A DNA stretch of 64,000 nucleotides from Irpex lacteus (Eukaryota > Basidiomycota > Agaricomycetes > Polyporales > Irpicaceae): the NCBI GenBank assembly GCA_001986395.2, contig MQVO02000015.1, forward strand, positions 372,001 to 436,000. The letters run 5' to 3'. A model generated the notes under the pieces. It did no database searches and was not told where the DNA came from. It worked only from the letters and a program-made list of their open reading frames with translations. The translations under genes were made by a program, and so were the position numbers. Positions 47,418 to 59,400 of this stretch are shown here, in pieces (position 1 is the first letter of the stretch; each line of letters starts with the position of its first letter).

Positions 47418-47792
47418 ATGAAGATTCGTGTTCCTGAGCTAGAACCCCGCGAGCATCCTGGCATTTATTCAATGTCCTTCCCGTGGCAACCCAGTATCGA
47501 TGGGGTCACCGAAGGCATATCGTCCTTCTCGTCTACGTCTAGTATGGGAACCGCTCTTCCGACCCCACTTATAAAGGAAGATATGTCGGTGATCAGTGCA
47601 GCTGGAAGCAGCTTGTTCGTCGATTCCACTCCTGTTCCGGGGCTCGCGGTGGATGTAAGTAGCTTTGCTGACGCAGGCACGTGGGATCGCCGTCGGAGAG
47701 AACATATCCTAGAACGATCGCGGAATGGGCTGGGTACGATGGTGGCACGTCCGACGAACCCGATCCATGTAGAACCATTCGCCCAGCCCTAG
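47418..47792 (+). CDS. Hypothetical protein, uncertain
   Basis: A 124-codon frame starting MKIRVPELEPREHPGIYSM and ending at 47792. It is rich in Ser, Pro and Thr, with a basic patch (WDRRRREHILERSR). I recognise no domain. Codon choice looks more gene-like than its surroundings, which is the only reason to list it. A GTAAGT at 47655 could be a donor, which would change the C-terminus. Confidence 0.25.
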   Translation: MKIRVPELEPREHPGIYSMSFPWQPSIDGVTEGISSFSSTSSMGTALPTPLIKEDMSVISAAGSSLFVDSTPVPGLAVDVSSFADAGTWDRRRREHILERSRNGLGTMVARPTNPIHVEPFAQP

Positions 47793-49513
47793 TATTAAGT
47801 AATGTCGAACAAACTTTCGACTTCTCATCGATCCGCATTGCTGCCAGGAGCACGCACCCACTCTGTTTAGAATGAAATGTCAATGTTGGACGGGAAATGA
47901 AACCACGAGGACATGTCTACCCCCGCAAAGCAGTGCAGCAGCCACGAGGGCGGAAACCAATACGACGTCCGCGATCTGAGCAGTCTCGACCCACGATTTA
48001 GTGTACACATGCGGAGGGGTACTGCGCCGTCGTCATAGGTTAGCTTCGGCGCACGCGAGGCCACACTGGTGGGAGAAGCACCCAGAGTTCGAGATCTTGA
48101 GTCTGGACTGAGACGAGTGAATGACGGACGGCCATTCTGTCTCTTTCCCGCATGGAACACCTCAAGAGCTTCGAGAAGACGACAGTGACTTGATGCGCTG
48201 AGAAAGAAGGGGCGATACGGAAGACTGCACATCGCGCTTCTTGTCTTGTAAGGATGTTTTAGCTGGCAAGTGTGAACGTGCCAGAGATTATCTGTTGCTA
48301 TATCCGTTAATGCCATTGCGGTACGAAGCGCATGGTCTGTCGGGAGTAATAACATACCATGATCCCTGCACGGTCATGAGAGTGCTCGCCTCCGTGCCCA
48401 TTGCGCCATTGTCATTGCATTGGGGGTCGTGCGAGACGCACTCGACGGAAGTTGAGCTGCTTACTGCGTAGCTTTTCAGCGGGGAAACCTCTAAGCTTCC
48501 ATCCCCGAGAGGCGCTTCCCTGCGCTACTGCTTCTGAAACGCAAAGCGACCGCACCTCAGCGACGCATCGACGGGCCCAGTCTGCGGTCCAGACGGATTG
48601 GTTCAGCTCTACTCTCCGGTCGTAGTACGCGTGCATGTCATCTGATACCGGCCTGATCGCTAGAAATTCAGCCACCAGAATCATGACATACGACATACGC
48701 TCACCACCAGAAATCACCCTCTTTGCACGAGTTCTGAGAGCTACGTCGGAACCCTCAAAAGTAGTCGTATCTGGGGTGTGACGTCGTCGGAAGTCCTCGT
48801 CCGAAACTTTCTTCCTGTACGCTGCCCCACAAACTTGAAGGTACAATATCATGATGGTAGTGGTTGGACACATCTTCCGGGGATCGCGCAGACTTCAGGA
48901 CATACGCAAGCTTCAAACTTTGTTCTTGAAAGTTCATACGATCCTGCCAAGAGGCAGGTCAGAAGACCCTGTCAAAACGAGTAAAGTCAGTGTGGCTCAA
49001 CTAGATCACTGGCCTGGACCGAGCTATCGTACTAGTATCGATGATACACGCACCTCCGATTGCACGGGGGCCTGGGGAAGGAGTGTGAAGTCGTCATTAG
49101 CGTCGTGCGGTCAGGAGAAGCCACTCACCTGCCAGAAGAGCCGCGAGAGGAGCTCCACATGTCGAAGTGCTGGCCAAGACCAGGCATACGAGTAATACAT
49201 GGTATTTTTGTTATACAAATGCAGAATATCGTGATAAAAACATGCGTAGCTCAAGGGGTGAGGCGCTCCTGCTTAACAATCCAAACAACAGAAGGAAACA
49301 GCGAGAGTCCGAAGTAAACACGTAATTGCTAAGAAAGGCAAGGGTAGAAGATGACGGGATATAGGATGATGGTATAAAATATATGCAGGAGATACTCGCG
49401 AAAACCGTCCTTTGTGTGTTTGTAGTTTTGAGTGTGGTAGATGGCGCTAGTGTATAGGATGTAGAAGGCAGTAATGCAGCGAGCACCCGCATATATGCCG
49501 GCTTGGACTACAC
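47793..49513. other. Intergenic region downstream of the WOPR gene
   Basis: It contains the 3' flank of the WOPR gene on the right. Open frames at 47867-48355 and 48412-48873 on the minus strand have no family resemblance. Confidence 0.4.
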
Positions 49514-52500
49514 TCAGAACAGCGCGAGCCTGTAAAAAAAAAAACACAGAAAAATTCAGCAAAAAACGTCAGTACCACGAACACAGAGAACCACGCACGT
49601 CTACACCTTACCGCGCCCCAGGTCCCAGCATCCTCAACTGCCTATCATCAACCGGGTTCCTTCTATACGGATGATTCCTCTGCAACGAATGCAACGGCGC
49701 AAGCGCAACCCTCTGCGCCCCTCCTCCCCCTCCCCCTCCTCCTACCCCATTCCCACCATCTCCGCCGCCGTAATCCTCGGAATCCCAGGCGTACGCTGCG
49801 TTGGCGGACAAGTCGGACTCAAAGTACTCGACTGCGCCGCCGGTGGAGAGGTCCGTGTTGGGGACGTTGAGCTGTGGGAGCTGGATCGGTCTGCGTCTGA
49901 AGGGGGAGTTGGAGGATGTTGAGCGGGAGCGGTCGCGTCGGGCGGTAGGTTCCAACGTTGGCGTGAGCGGACCGTTTGCGTTCGTGTTTGTGTTGTTGGT
50001 GGTATTGTTGTTTGTGACACCGGCGAGGAAGTCGGGGTTGATAGTCGTAGCGACGAACGTCAGGTCGTTGTTCGAATGCGTGCGAGTATGCATTTGTGTG
50101 TGCGAGGAAGTGGGAGGGCGACCGTATCGCGAAGATGAATCGCCCAGGGACATCATTCGCATATCGTCATTCGCATGGTTCAGCGAGGAAGAAGAGGCAG
50201 ACGCAGAAGGAGGCGGAGGGGGCAAGGCAACGTCAGCATCGGGCGAATAGCGGAGAGGGGGCATAGGCATGTACCCGCTCAAGTCTTCCTCTCCAGCCCC
50301 TCCCACTCCTAGTCCATCCACCCCTCCTCCTCCTCCTACTGCTGACCCTAACATACTCATACTCCCGCCCAACCCCACTCCCACACCTAACCCCATCTCG
50401 GGCCGAGGACTAGGCGTATGCCAACTCGTACTGCCCCCGCTTCCGCCACTCCCGCTCCCCCCGCTACCGAACTCGCTCAGCACGGGCGAGTCGCTGCCTA
50501 ATGGGCTCGTCTCGTGGTGCTGTCTGAACGTCTGGCCGTGATGTTGTTGCTGGTGCTGGTTCTGCTGATGCTGCTGATGCTGTTGATGTGGAGGGAGTGC
50601 ATGTTGAGGATGTTGAGGATGGTGCATAGCCCCACCAAACGTCTGACTAGGCCCCGCGTACCCATACTCTGCAAACTCAAAGCTCGTCGACTGGCCACCA
50701 CCATTCCCATTCGTATGCGAGGAAGAGGGAGAAGGCGCATACACGGACCCCGAAACAGGACTCGACACCACATAACTGTTGTTCGTCGGGCCATACAAGT
50801 ACGATGGTGGGGGTGGAGGAGGCGGCGGAGACGCATACGCACCCCCAAACCTGTCAAACGCACTGCTGCCTAGATCCTGTTCATACGTCTGCTGCTGGGG
50901 GTGGTGGTGCCACTGCTGAGGCGGTACAGGAGGCGGAGGCGGAGGATGTTGGTTTCTCAGGTGAGGAACGACAGTGGGTGGAGGAGGAGGAGGCGCAGGT
51001 TTCAGTCCGCGGTCGCCTACAGGGAAAGGTGCATACGTCCTCTGCACGCTCGTGCCTTCTCTTCCCCTCTTCCTCGTCGTCGTCGTGATCGCGCTATTAC
51101 CACTCTCATCGGGAGGCACAGAAGAGTCGGGTTTGGCTGATGGGATGTTGGAGGTGGAGGTAGAGGTAGATGTGGACGTAGAGGAGGAAGAAGACTTCTT
51201 GGTCTGGCGGGCGGAGGAGAATATACCCTCTGGGACGACGAGGTCGCGTAGGTAGGGTATCGAGTCGATGGTGTTGAGGTTTCCTTCTGTTGATTTTGTG
51301 AAGTAGGCGTCTGTGCAGATTAGAAATCAAAACCTGATTAGCACTGGTTCTCTTTACGTGAGTCGCGGATTGATAAGAAAAATTAATGGAAGATAGGGCG
51401 GGATGAGAAAGAAAGGTAGAAGGTTGAAGGTAGATAGGACACCCCACCACTGTCCGCCAACGAGCGCAACCCAGCTGCCCGGGTTCAAACCCAAAATCCA
51501 AAAGCCTATTTCCCATCCAATCCAATTCCCTCCAATCCCATCAACCCACCCGAGTATCCATATCCATATCCATATCCAACGAACTGTCCCGTACAAGAAA
51601 ATGAAAACGGACGGGAAGGAAAATGAAAATGAACGGGAGGAAAATGAAATTACACCTCCCATCCCGTAACAACGAGATCCGTGTTACGTTTGTAAGTCCC
51701 CACATCCATTAAACAACAAGCAACAAGCAACAAGCTTTAGGCTCGTCATACCGTAACGCATACACCGCACGCGCTCGGAAGAAGCGTGTGGTGGTGCACT
51801 GGCGCATATAAGCGTAGTCGGGTGTGCCTCTATCTCTTCCTCTCTCCATACCCAACCCAACACGCGTCTGCATTTCAACCCAACCTTGCATCTGCATGCC
51901 CACTCCGACTCGCATATACCCCGTTACGCCATAGATGCAGACAACATACGCATTCGGATAGATGGAAGGACAGTAGACCACTCACTTAAATGCCACTTCC
52001 TAGGCTTCCTCTTCTCCTTCTTCCCCTCCCCACTCCCACTCTTCCCCTCTCCCTCCTTCCCACCACTCCCACCTCCACTTCCACCACTTCCACTAGCAAT
52101 AAAGCTACCACCACCGGTTCCACTAGCGATATTGAGAAGGCTGACACCTTCGTCGGACACGTCGTTCCGATGGACGCTATACGTCTGTTTGACGTACAGG
52201 TCGCGTTCGCCGTCGCGGAGGACTTCGTTTTCTAGGGATCTGTTTCACCATAGCACCGCGTCGTTAGACAAAGATTGAGGGAAGGTGAGGAGGTGAGAGG
52301 AGAGGAGGTGAGAGTTGATGGGAGGAGAGGAGGTGAGAGGAGGGGAGAGGAGGTGAGTCGGTGGGAGGTGAGGTAAGGAGAGTTGATGGGAGATAAGGAG
52401 TAAGAGGTGATAGGAGGTGAGATGGGAGGTAGGACATACCGAGCTCGACCAGACCCGCCGCCGCCGTCTGAGTCTTTGTCTGATTTCTTTTTGCGGTTCT

Positions 52501-53271
52501 CGTAGTACATTAGGAAGTCACTAGAAGATTATGAATAATCGACATTTTAATCGCGATTCGGAATGTGCATGTAGGCGTAGTGTAGACCATCGTAAGCCAG
52601 CGTAAAGCAAGAAATGAGAAGTGTTCAATGCAATATTCGCGGGCCCAAGTGAATCCGATTGTTCGGTGTTGGTCGTTGTGGGCGCGAGTTGGCGTGGTGG
52701 CAGGAGCGATCGGAGGCGGTGGAAGCAAAATTTGAAAGCCAAGAAGCAGGTCGGTTCGATCGCGTAATGAGCGCAAGGGGCGCATTTGAAGCGACAGAAG
52801 GATACGATAAGATATGGGGAAGGGGAGGGTTTGGTAAGCATGCGACGATAAATCGAGTTTTAAAGGAAGGGGAGAAGAGAAAGGAAAAGGAAGAGGAGGT
52901 AAAGAGAACAGATAAACGCACTCTCTAATACGACTCGCACTCCAACTCAACCCCTCCGTCCACCTCTCAATACACACCTGATACCCATTCTCACCCCCAC
53001 TCGGTCCCTTCTCCTCCCACACATAAACGTTGCCCGGCCTCAACATCCTCCTCTCCTGCGCATCGAGGCGTCGCTCGACCTTGGGGAGCATACCCAGCTG
53101 GACGGCGTAGAAGAGCTTCTTGGCGTCGTCGACGGAGCGGATGTGGATGTTCGTGAGGGTGGGGCGTTGTTGGCCTGCGGAGGTGTTTTGGAAGGAGCCG
53201 GGGGGTTGGAGGGGGGAGGTGGAGGAGGAGGAGGAGGAGGAGGAGGGGAGAGAGGGCGGGGGGACGGTCAT
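49514..53271 (-). CDS. WOPR-domain (Gti1/Pac2/Wor1 family) transcription regulator
   Basis: Five exons on the minus strand, 5' to 3': 53271-52922, 52520-52440, 52239-51986, 51310-49612 and 49529-49514, about 799 residues. The WOPR box is split over exons 1 to 4: IRSVDDAKKLFYAVQLGMLP, RRLDAQERRMLRPGNVYVWE, RWTEGLSWSASRIR, DDFLMYYENR, then LYVKQTYSV and KWHLNAYF. Such proteins bind DNA and control morphogenetic or developmental switches (Wor1 in Candida, Ryp1 in Histoplasma, Gti1/Pac2 in S. pombe). The 550-residue tail is low complexity: proline, His/Gln and Gly runs. I chose the ATG at 53271; the frame is open upstream without another ATG. Introns of 401, 200 and 675 nt are far longer than elsewhere in the window. 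The last exon adds only five residues and is the weakest part. Confidence 0.88.
52262..52437. repeat. GA-rich tandem repeat inside intron 2 of the WOPR gene
   Basis: On the + strand it is almost entirely purine with variants of GAGGAGGTGAGA repeated about a dozen times; the coding strand is correspondingly CT-rich. It makes up nearly all of the 200-nt intron and could form a triplex-type structure or bind polypyrimidine-tract proteins. Confidence 0.65.
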
Positions 53272-54718
53272 CGAGGGAGTTGGGGTGGTTGTGATGGCGG
53301 GTGGTGTGGTCGTCGGCGGCGGCGAGGAGGAGGGAGGAGGGGACGTAGGCGAGAGGGAGGGCAGGAGGGAAAGGCGAAGGGATGGGGTGCCGGGGGTATA
53401 TGTATCAGGTGTAGCAGAGACTAGTGGCAGCAGCTGAGACGCCTCAGCCTTCTTCGCCCTCTCACTCACTCAAGAACCCATTTGCTTCGAATATAATCTG
53501 TGGCACCCCATCCTATGCACGAACCCATCGCTGCTTACCGTGGGAACAATTGCTCTCTAATCGCCTATGAACTCATCAGGCAGACAGTGCGCATATGTAG
53601 CTCTAGATCGCGAGTCCATCGCAGGCGACTGCGAGGTTGGCTGCATACAGAATCCACCGTGATCGTCGTCGTCGCACTCACGAACTGCAGTGTGTGTCAT
53701 TGAGAGGAAGTGCCACCCGAAGGAGCGGATACCCTACGCCGCACATCCAGAATTCTAATTCACCCTGCGTGGTTCAATCAACGCACTTTCATCTCCGCTA
53801 TAGTCTCAGCTGAACCGGTTCATCTGAAACCGACCTCACGAACCAGATCATCATCACGCACAAGTCGATTGTCCAGTGCCACAGGACGCCTTCCTCCCAT
53901 GCAATCATCATGACCGCCAGACCAGACTCATCCCTCATTCAATTGAATACTCGACTGTATTGTCGGTGTACACGCCCACGCCCACGCTCACGCATGTCAA
54001 ACACGGCTTGACATCCCCAGCCGACACTGACACTGACACTAGCAATCGACGCACGCATCCTCTGACGACGGGGGTCATAACTACTCTTGACGCATGACGC
54101 CCTCACATTTTACAAGCAAGACCTCGCCCACTAAACACATGACTGTCGATATTCCCAGCAAACACTAGTTCGCCTCGTACGACAGCCACATACGTTTCGT
54201 CTCAATTGACTTTCCCATATTACACAGATGTCTGACTCGCCAAGTCGCGCCTCGCCGGGCAACACATCTCCGACGACCATGCACGATGACGACAATGATG
54301 CGCTCATCCAGTGCTCTCGACATTGCCAAGTATACAGTATAGATCAGCTGCAGGCCTCGCGTCGGTACGTACCCGTTGATCATTGCATATTGCAATTACT
54401 ATTGAATCCCCCGGGCCCGTGCCAATCTCCCTGAGCTTCCTGCTTCGAAACCTCGATTGATCGTATGTAGCACACTCGTACCTCGCCAGTACCACGCCCC
54501 GACCTTGTTTTCTGCTTCATTTAATCTCGCCTCCCTGACGTCTACCTCTTCTTTTATTCGCAGGGCCGCACAGCACACCAGCTCTAGACTTGAGAGCCCT
54601 ATGAACGAAGAAGCGAGTCTTGATTAAAGGTAATTTGGCACCTAGTACGTACGTACATCATCTATTGCTATCATGGTGGCTTCTCCCGCTGTACCTAACC
54701 CTTGACACTTCACCTCAT

Positions 54719-55135
54719 TGATCGTAACAGACAACGCCCAGGCACCAGTACTCGCTACGTATGACGCTGATTTACGGTGCGCAGGCCAGGAGTATACACC
54801 ATTATTCAGTAAGTACACGCACATACTGCCTATCATTCGGTCTGCAGCTAACACCTGCTGCTCACTTCACAGCGGGCTGATATGCACACATCGTCTCGAA
54901 CAAATGTGTTTCTAATGAGTTTGAGTTAAATCGTGTGCGCTTTATATAAATATGTGGCTCAAGCAAGCGAGGTTTGATTTCATCTGACAGCGGGATGTAC
55001 GAGATTACACGGGAGTTACTATGCTTCTCCCGGTGCATTACGCTAGCTGACCCTACCCTTCCACGATCATAACACGACAGACAACGCTCAGGCTCTTGCG
55101 TTGATTTTGACGATGTTTCACGGTGCGCAGAGGAG
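54719..55135. repeat. Pair of degenerate direct repeats
   Basis: A stretch of about 65 bases starting near TGATCGTAACAGACAACGCC (54719) recurs at about 55065 with changes: ACAGACAACGCYCAGG, then GAYG, then TTYACGGTGCGCAGR. Further weak similarity (ACAAATGTGTTTCTAATGAG at 54900 and CATTTGTGTTTCTAGTAAG at 55844) suggests a larger old duplication. Confidence 0.5.
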
Positions 55136-55471
55136 GACCCGTAAGTATCCCTTACTGTACTGACTCGCTATGACAGTGACCTACGGCGTGCAGGAAGGGT
55201 ACGCAATGCTCACATGGGATGTGTGTGTGCTACATTCATACACTCTGGCTGGCCACGTAAATCTCCGAGGAGTGTGAGTTCGAGCTTGATCATCATGTAC
55301 TAGTATTTCTAAGTGAGGCTTACAATAGTTACGTACACACTTCCAGAGAAGTTCTAGGAAGGGAGGGCCGAGTGGGTAGAGCAGCCATGCACCTCACCGG
55401 TATGTGACCCTTCACATGTGCTGTAAGTATCAATGAAGCTGAGGTCGCCTCGCTCGTACTCAGACGCACGA

Positions 55472-55503
55472 TCAAGCTCAAGCTCAAGCTCAAGCTCAAG
55501 CTC
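55472..55503 (+). repeat. Hexamer microsatellite (CTCAAG)n
   Basis: About five units of CTCAAG in tandem, without interruption. Confidence 0.85.
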
Positions 55504-56212
55504 ATCCGAGATTCCCGCTGGAGACGGAACGACTGGTCAGTAGACGAGTAGGCTTTTGGTCAGTACGTCCGTTGCTAGGTGCTCTGACCCACTTCAGTCA
55601 TTGCTGTAATGCAAGTTTTGGCGTCGGCTGGGTGGCTACGTGGGTTGCTGATCCACCCGGAAACGCTTCCCGGGCACATGGACATGGAGATCTGAAGACT
55701 TGCAGAATTACTCGCTGGCATAGTCACGACAGACGAACGTGCGTACAGTACTTACTACAGAACAAGGTTTATACGGCACTCACTCTCACTTATACTCTTC
55801 ACTGCAGGCTGTCATTCTCGCTTATTGTACCGTCTATCAAACATTTGTGTTTCTAGTAAGTTGGCAGATGGCAGCGACTGGGATAACCGCGTATGACTGA
55901 CTGACGTATGACAGGAAGTGTAAGCTAAGCTAAGATACACCTCTGCTTGAGTGGTGCAGTTTTCAATATAATATGTAGAAAGAAGGATAGTACTGGTCCT
56001 TGGGTGACGTCGACTATCAATCTACGACATTTTACGAGCGTATGTTTGGAACATAGTATGTCGTACTTACTTGACATAGGCTGGAAACTTCGCGGCATCG
56101 GACTGAGATGTCGGCCTGCACTAAAACCTGAGCCATAGGGTGTTGTAGCAGGCTGTAGCTTCCAAATTCCGAACTTCCATCGCCTGGCTTCAATGGCAAG
56201 TTGGCCTCGACG

Positions 56213-56475
56213 AACCGGTCTCGTTATTCTCTCGCTCAATTACTATGAGAGGCGTAGTTGCGTGCCCATAACCTTCGCGTCGATTCATCCAAACCATTGC
56301 TAGTGTACGCGTGCTATTGTTGTGGAGCAATCTCAAGTTGTGTAACGAATTCGAACCGATCTCGTCACTCTCCCTGCTCAATTACCATGAATTCCGTACT
56401 TAGCTGTGTACCACGACTTTCTCATTAAATCATACATTGCTAGCGTAAGTACGCGTGCAATAGTGGTGGAGCATC
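56213..56475. repeat. Direct tandem duplication, about 120 nt units
   Basis: Unit 1 at 56213-56332 and unit 2 at 56356-56475 share AACCGRTCTCGT, then CTCAATTACYATGA, then CATTGCTAG followed by GTACGCGTGCWAT and GTGGAGCA, in the same order, with substitutions and small gaps. Confidence 0.65.
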
Positions 56476-59400
56476 ACCACCATTATCGAGGTGAATACTC
56501 GTGACTTTAAGCTCAAGGCACACCCAAGGTGATATATCCCAGGATCGTCGATTGCAATGTTAACTACCCCAAGCTATAGCTTTGGAGCACTTTACATCTC
56601 CAGTTACTGCAAGTCAGTCTATCTAGATACCAAGTCCTGAAGCATCAGGCTCAGGTATGGAACAGACTGGAGCTCGTCGATCACTAGACCATACAAAGAA
56701 CAAATAACACATGATTAGGCAAAGATGTATGTGCTTAGCCAAGCCAACCGGGTAAGCTTGAGAAGCCGTTATTGCATTGATTGGGCCTTGCGCTAGTCGA
56801 TCTCATTTTGATCAGGGCATGTACTCTCATGTACTCGGCACCATGTTCAGTGCGCCACAAACGAGTGGTACTTTGTGCACTCGTGTATTGACCTCTGTTT
56901 TCAGATCTAAACCACGTAGCTGCCCCGCATCTGCGATGGTGCTTCGACTGACCTTTCCCACGCCCTCGACGTTCAGTAGCCTCGTGCCCTCACCACATCG
57001 ATCCGAATCAAAACCTTCCGTGGGCGCTCCGAGAGAACGCGAACTTCTCCACGGCACTTCTCGTGCCGTCACCAGCACACTGTCGACTCTTTGTCTGACG
57101 AGGAGCACAAGGGTAGCTTTGGCCTTCATGAGAGTTGGACGATGGGATCTCAAAGGATTCCCACAAGCCAAATGCCTAAAAGTATGTCGGGGCCGCCTCG
57201 CTAGCGTATGTGACGTGACATTTGTATTTCTTTCACAGAGGTTTCAAATGGCCGTTGGCCCAAGGACCGATCTGAACAAAAAGAACCGGTACGGTCCAGG
57301 TACGAGGGGAGGGTGAACCTCAAAGCTCAAAGTGCGATCGAGCTCACGATCAGGCTGGAGATTTCGAAAGGAACGTGGGAATGCTAGCCTCGAGGCTCGC
57401 AACCCTCCGATAACCCCTTCTTTGACCCCGCCATCATCCCCTCGAGTTCACCATCAGATTATTCCTTGGCTCGTGCCCTCTCGCGGTTGCGGTTCGGCTA
57501 CAATATTCACCGGGGACTATGGCCCCTTATATCCGTACTCTGCTCGCAGCTGCTGCTACGGAACGACGAGGCCGCCTGGCAAGTAATTTGAAGAACGACA
57601 GTGACCAAGGCTAGGGTATAACAGGTAGGTCCGTATCCTGGTGGCGAATCATCAATGTAGTTATAATAGCTATCGCTCATGTTATTATTCTCCGTCGATC
57701 AGGACTCTAACATCCAGGAGAATCATCAAACATGGAAGCAATCGCAAAGGCACGCTATGTACTATGTGAGTTAGACTTTACTTGATCTTGAAATCGATTG
57801 TACTTATGTCGAGACGAAATCACCTTAAAATGCTCGCGGAATCAGAACACGTATGCCGAGAGTATTAGTCAGGATGTGGCTTAGTCTCAGGGCCCTTACC
57901 GGCGAGTCTTGTAGCTGATCATGAATGCTTGAAGAATCACGTTCAAGTCGGTGAAACTTTTGCACCCGTAACGCTATTACCATCAAGGACATAGATAGGT
58001 ATGTTACACATTACGTCTTTCCGGGATGAGAATCCAACGTCACACTGATTTGAAGCGACTTTGTCTGTCAGCTCTTTAGCAGTATATGATCACCTCTCCT
58101 AGTCTGACCAATGAAGAAGATACATTGGACTAAGCTAACGGCCGCGGCTGCCTGTGATAGCTTAAGTTATGTTTCTTCTCACGTGCGGTAGATCATGATT
58201 ATCAAGCTCAGGGCAACGAGCATCGAACAAGTCAGGGACACTCGCGGAGTCGATTGCAGGTACAAAGTGCCTCTAGCTAGTCTCAATTGAGGTCGAATAA
58301 TTCTGTTGCTAGACGATTTGGATGTTTTGCATGCTTACTTCCTTTTTCGCAGGTGGATCTCTGTCAAGAGCGAAAACATATCACCATACGTCGTACGCAG
58401 ATTCTTGTACGTCAGTGGCGCATCGGGGGTAAGCTGTTCAGAGCCCTTTTCACTAGTACTCAGCATCGACGATTGCGAGCCCAGTTGTCACTGACTAGTG
58501 CCACAAAGGTGTACCAGGGCCTCATTCCACGTCGCTCGGCGATCTCGGGGGATGTTCGATGCCTCTACCATTGCACTACTGCTACTGCTATAGTAGCGAG
58601 TTACAACGGAGCCGAGGACGACCTATATCCCGACGCAATCGCGTTCTCCGGCTCTGGTTATCTAGGATTATCTACCAGATGCCGAGGGTCGATTGTGTAC
58701 CCCTGGCACGAGCCGGGTGCAGAATAAACCTGCCTTTTATGGGAATGAAACTTCCACCCCCTCCGCCATCTCGCAAGGGCCCTCCGCATCAAATGTGGCC
58801 GCTTAGTCCCTTGGTGCTGCGGAACGGTCCCGGTGATGAGTCGACATGCACCGAAATATGTAAGTCTGGGGTAACGCGCTTTGTTGTGCCCTTGACGTTC
58901 ATCAGGCTCGTGCTACTAGCTAGGATGATGGCACTGCGTATACTGTAAATGGATTTTGCGCCCAAAATTCGTTGGTGGGGGTGCTAAGCTACAGAAAAGC
59001 AGTGTCACGTCATGGCCAGTGCACACTCATGGGGTACAGGTGCGTTCGTTCTAGCCTTTTGAGATGGTAGGCTCGCATCTGACGTGTCATCCGAACAGGA
59101 CTAGAGCGTGAAGACCGTGTTTATGGACCAAAGAGTGAACGTGTGCGATATGGACTCGAGTGGAGTAGATTCCACCGGACATGCAAGTAACCTCGTTTTC
59201 TGACGTGAAAATAAAGGTGTGATGTTCGGTTTCTACAGAGAACTTGGCGGTTGACGTGAATCATGACAAAACCTGCTCAGAACCAAACTCAAATACCTTG
59301 TATTGCTCGTCTGGGCTTGGTCTAAAGGCATACACACTCCTCACGATTGATCTGCGTATTTGCCTATCGATCCCAGCCATTCAATGGTGGCGGGCCGACT

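Noticed and set aside
50269..51255. Proline- and glycine-rich frames antisense to the WOPR tail
   Set aside because: Low-complexity DNA is open in several frames; only the minus-strand frame connects to the WOPR box.
51450..51500. tRNA-like TTCAAAC loop in the long WOPR intron
   Set aside because: No matching anticodon arm or acceptor stem could be built around it.
56777..57316. 179-codon frame in the right-hand desert
   Set aside because: A minus-strand frame of similar length overlaps it, neither shows a domain, and no gene context supports it.
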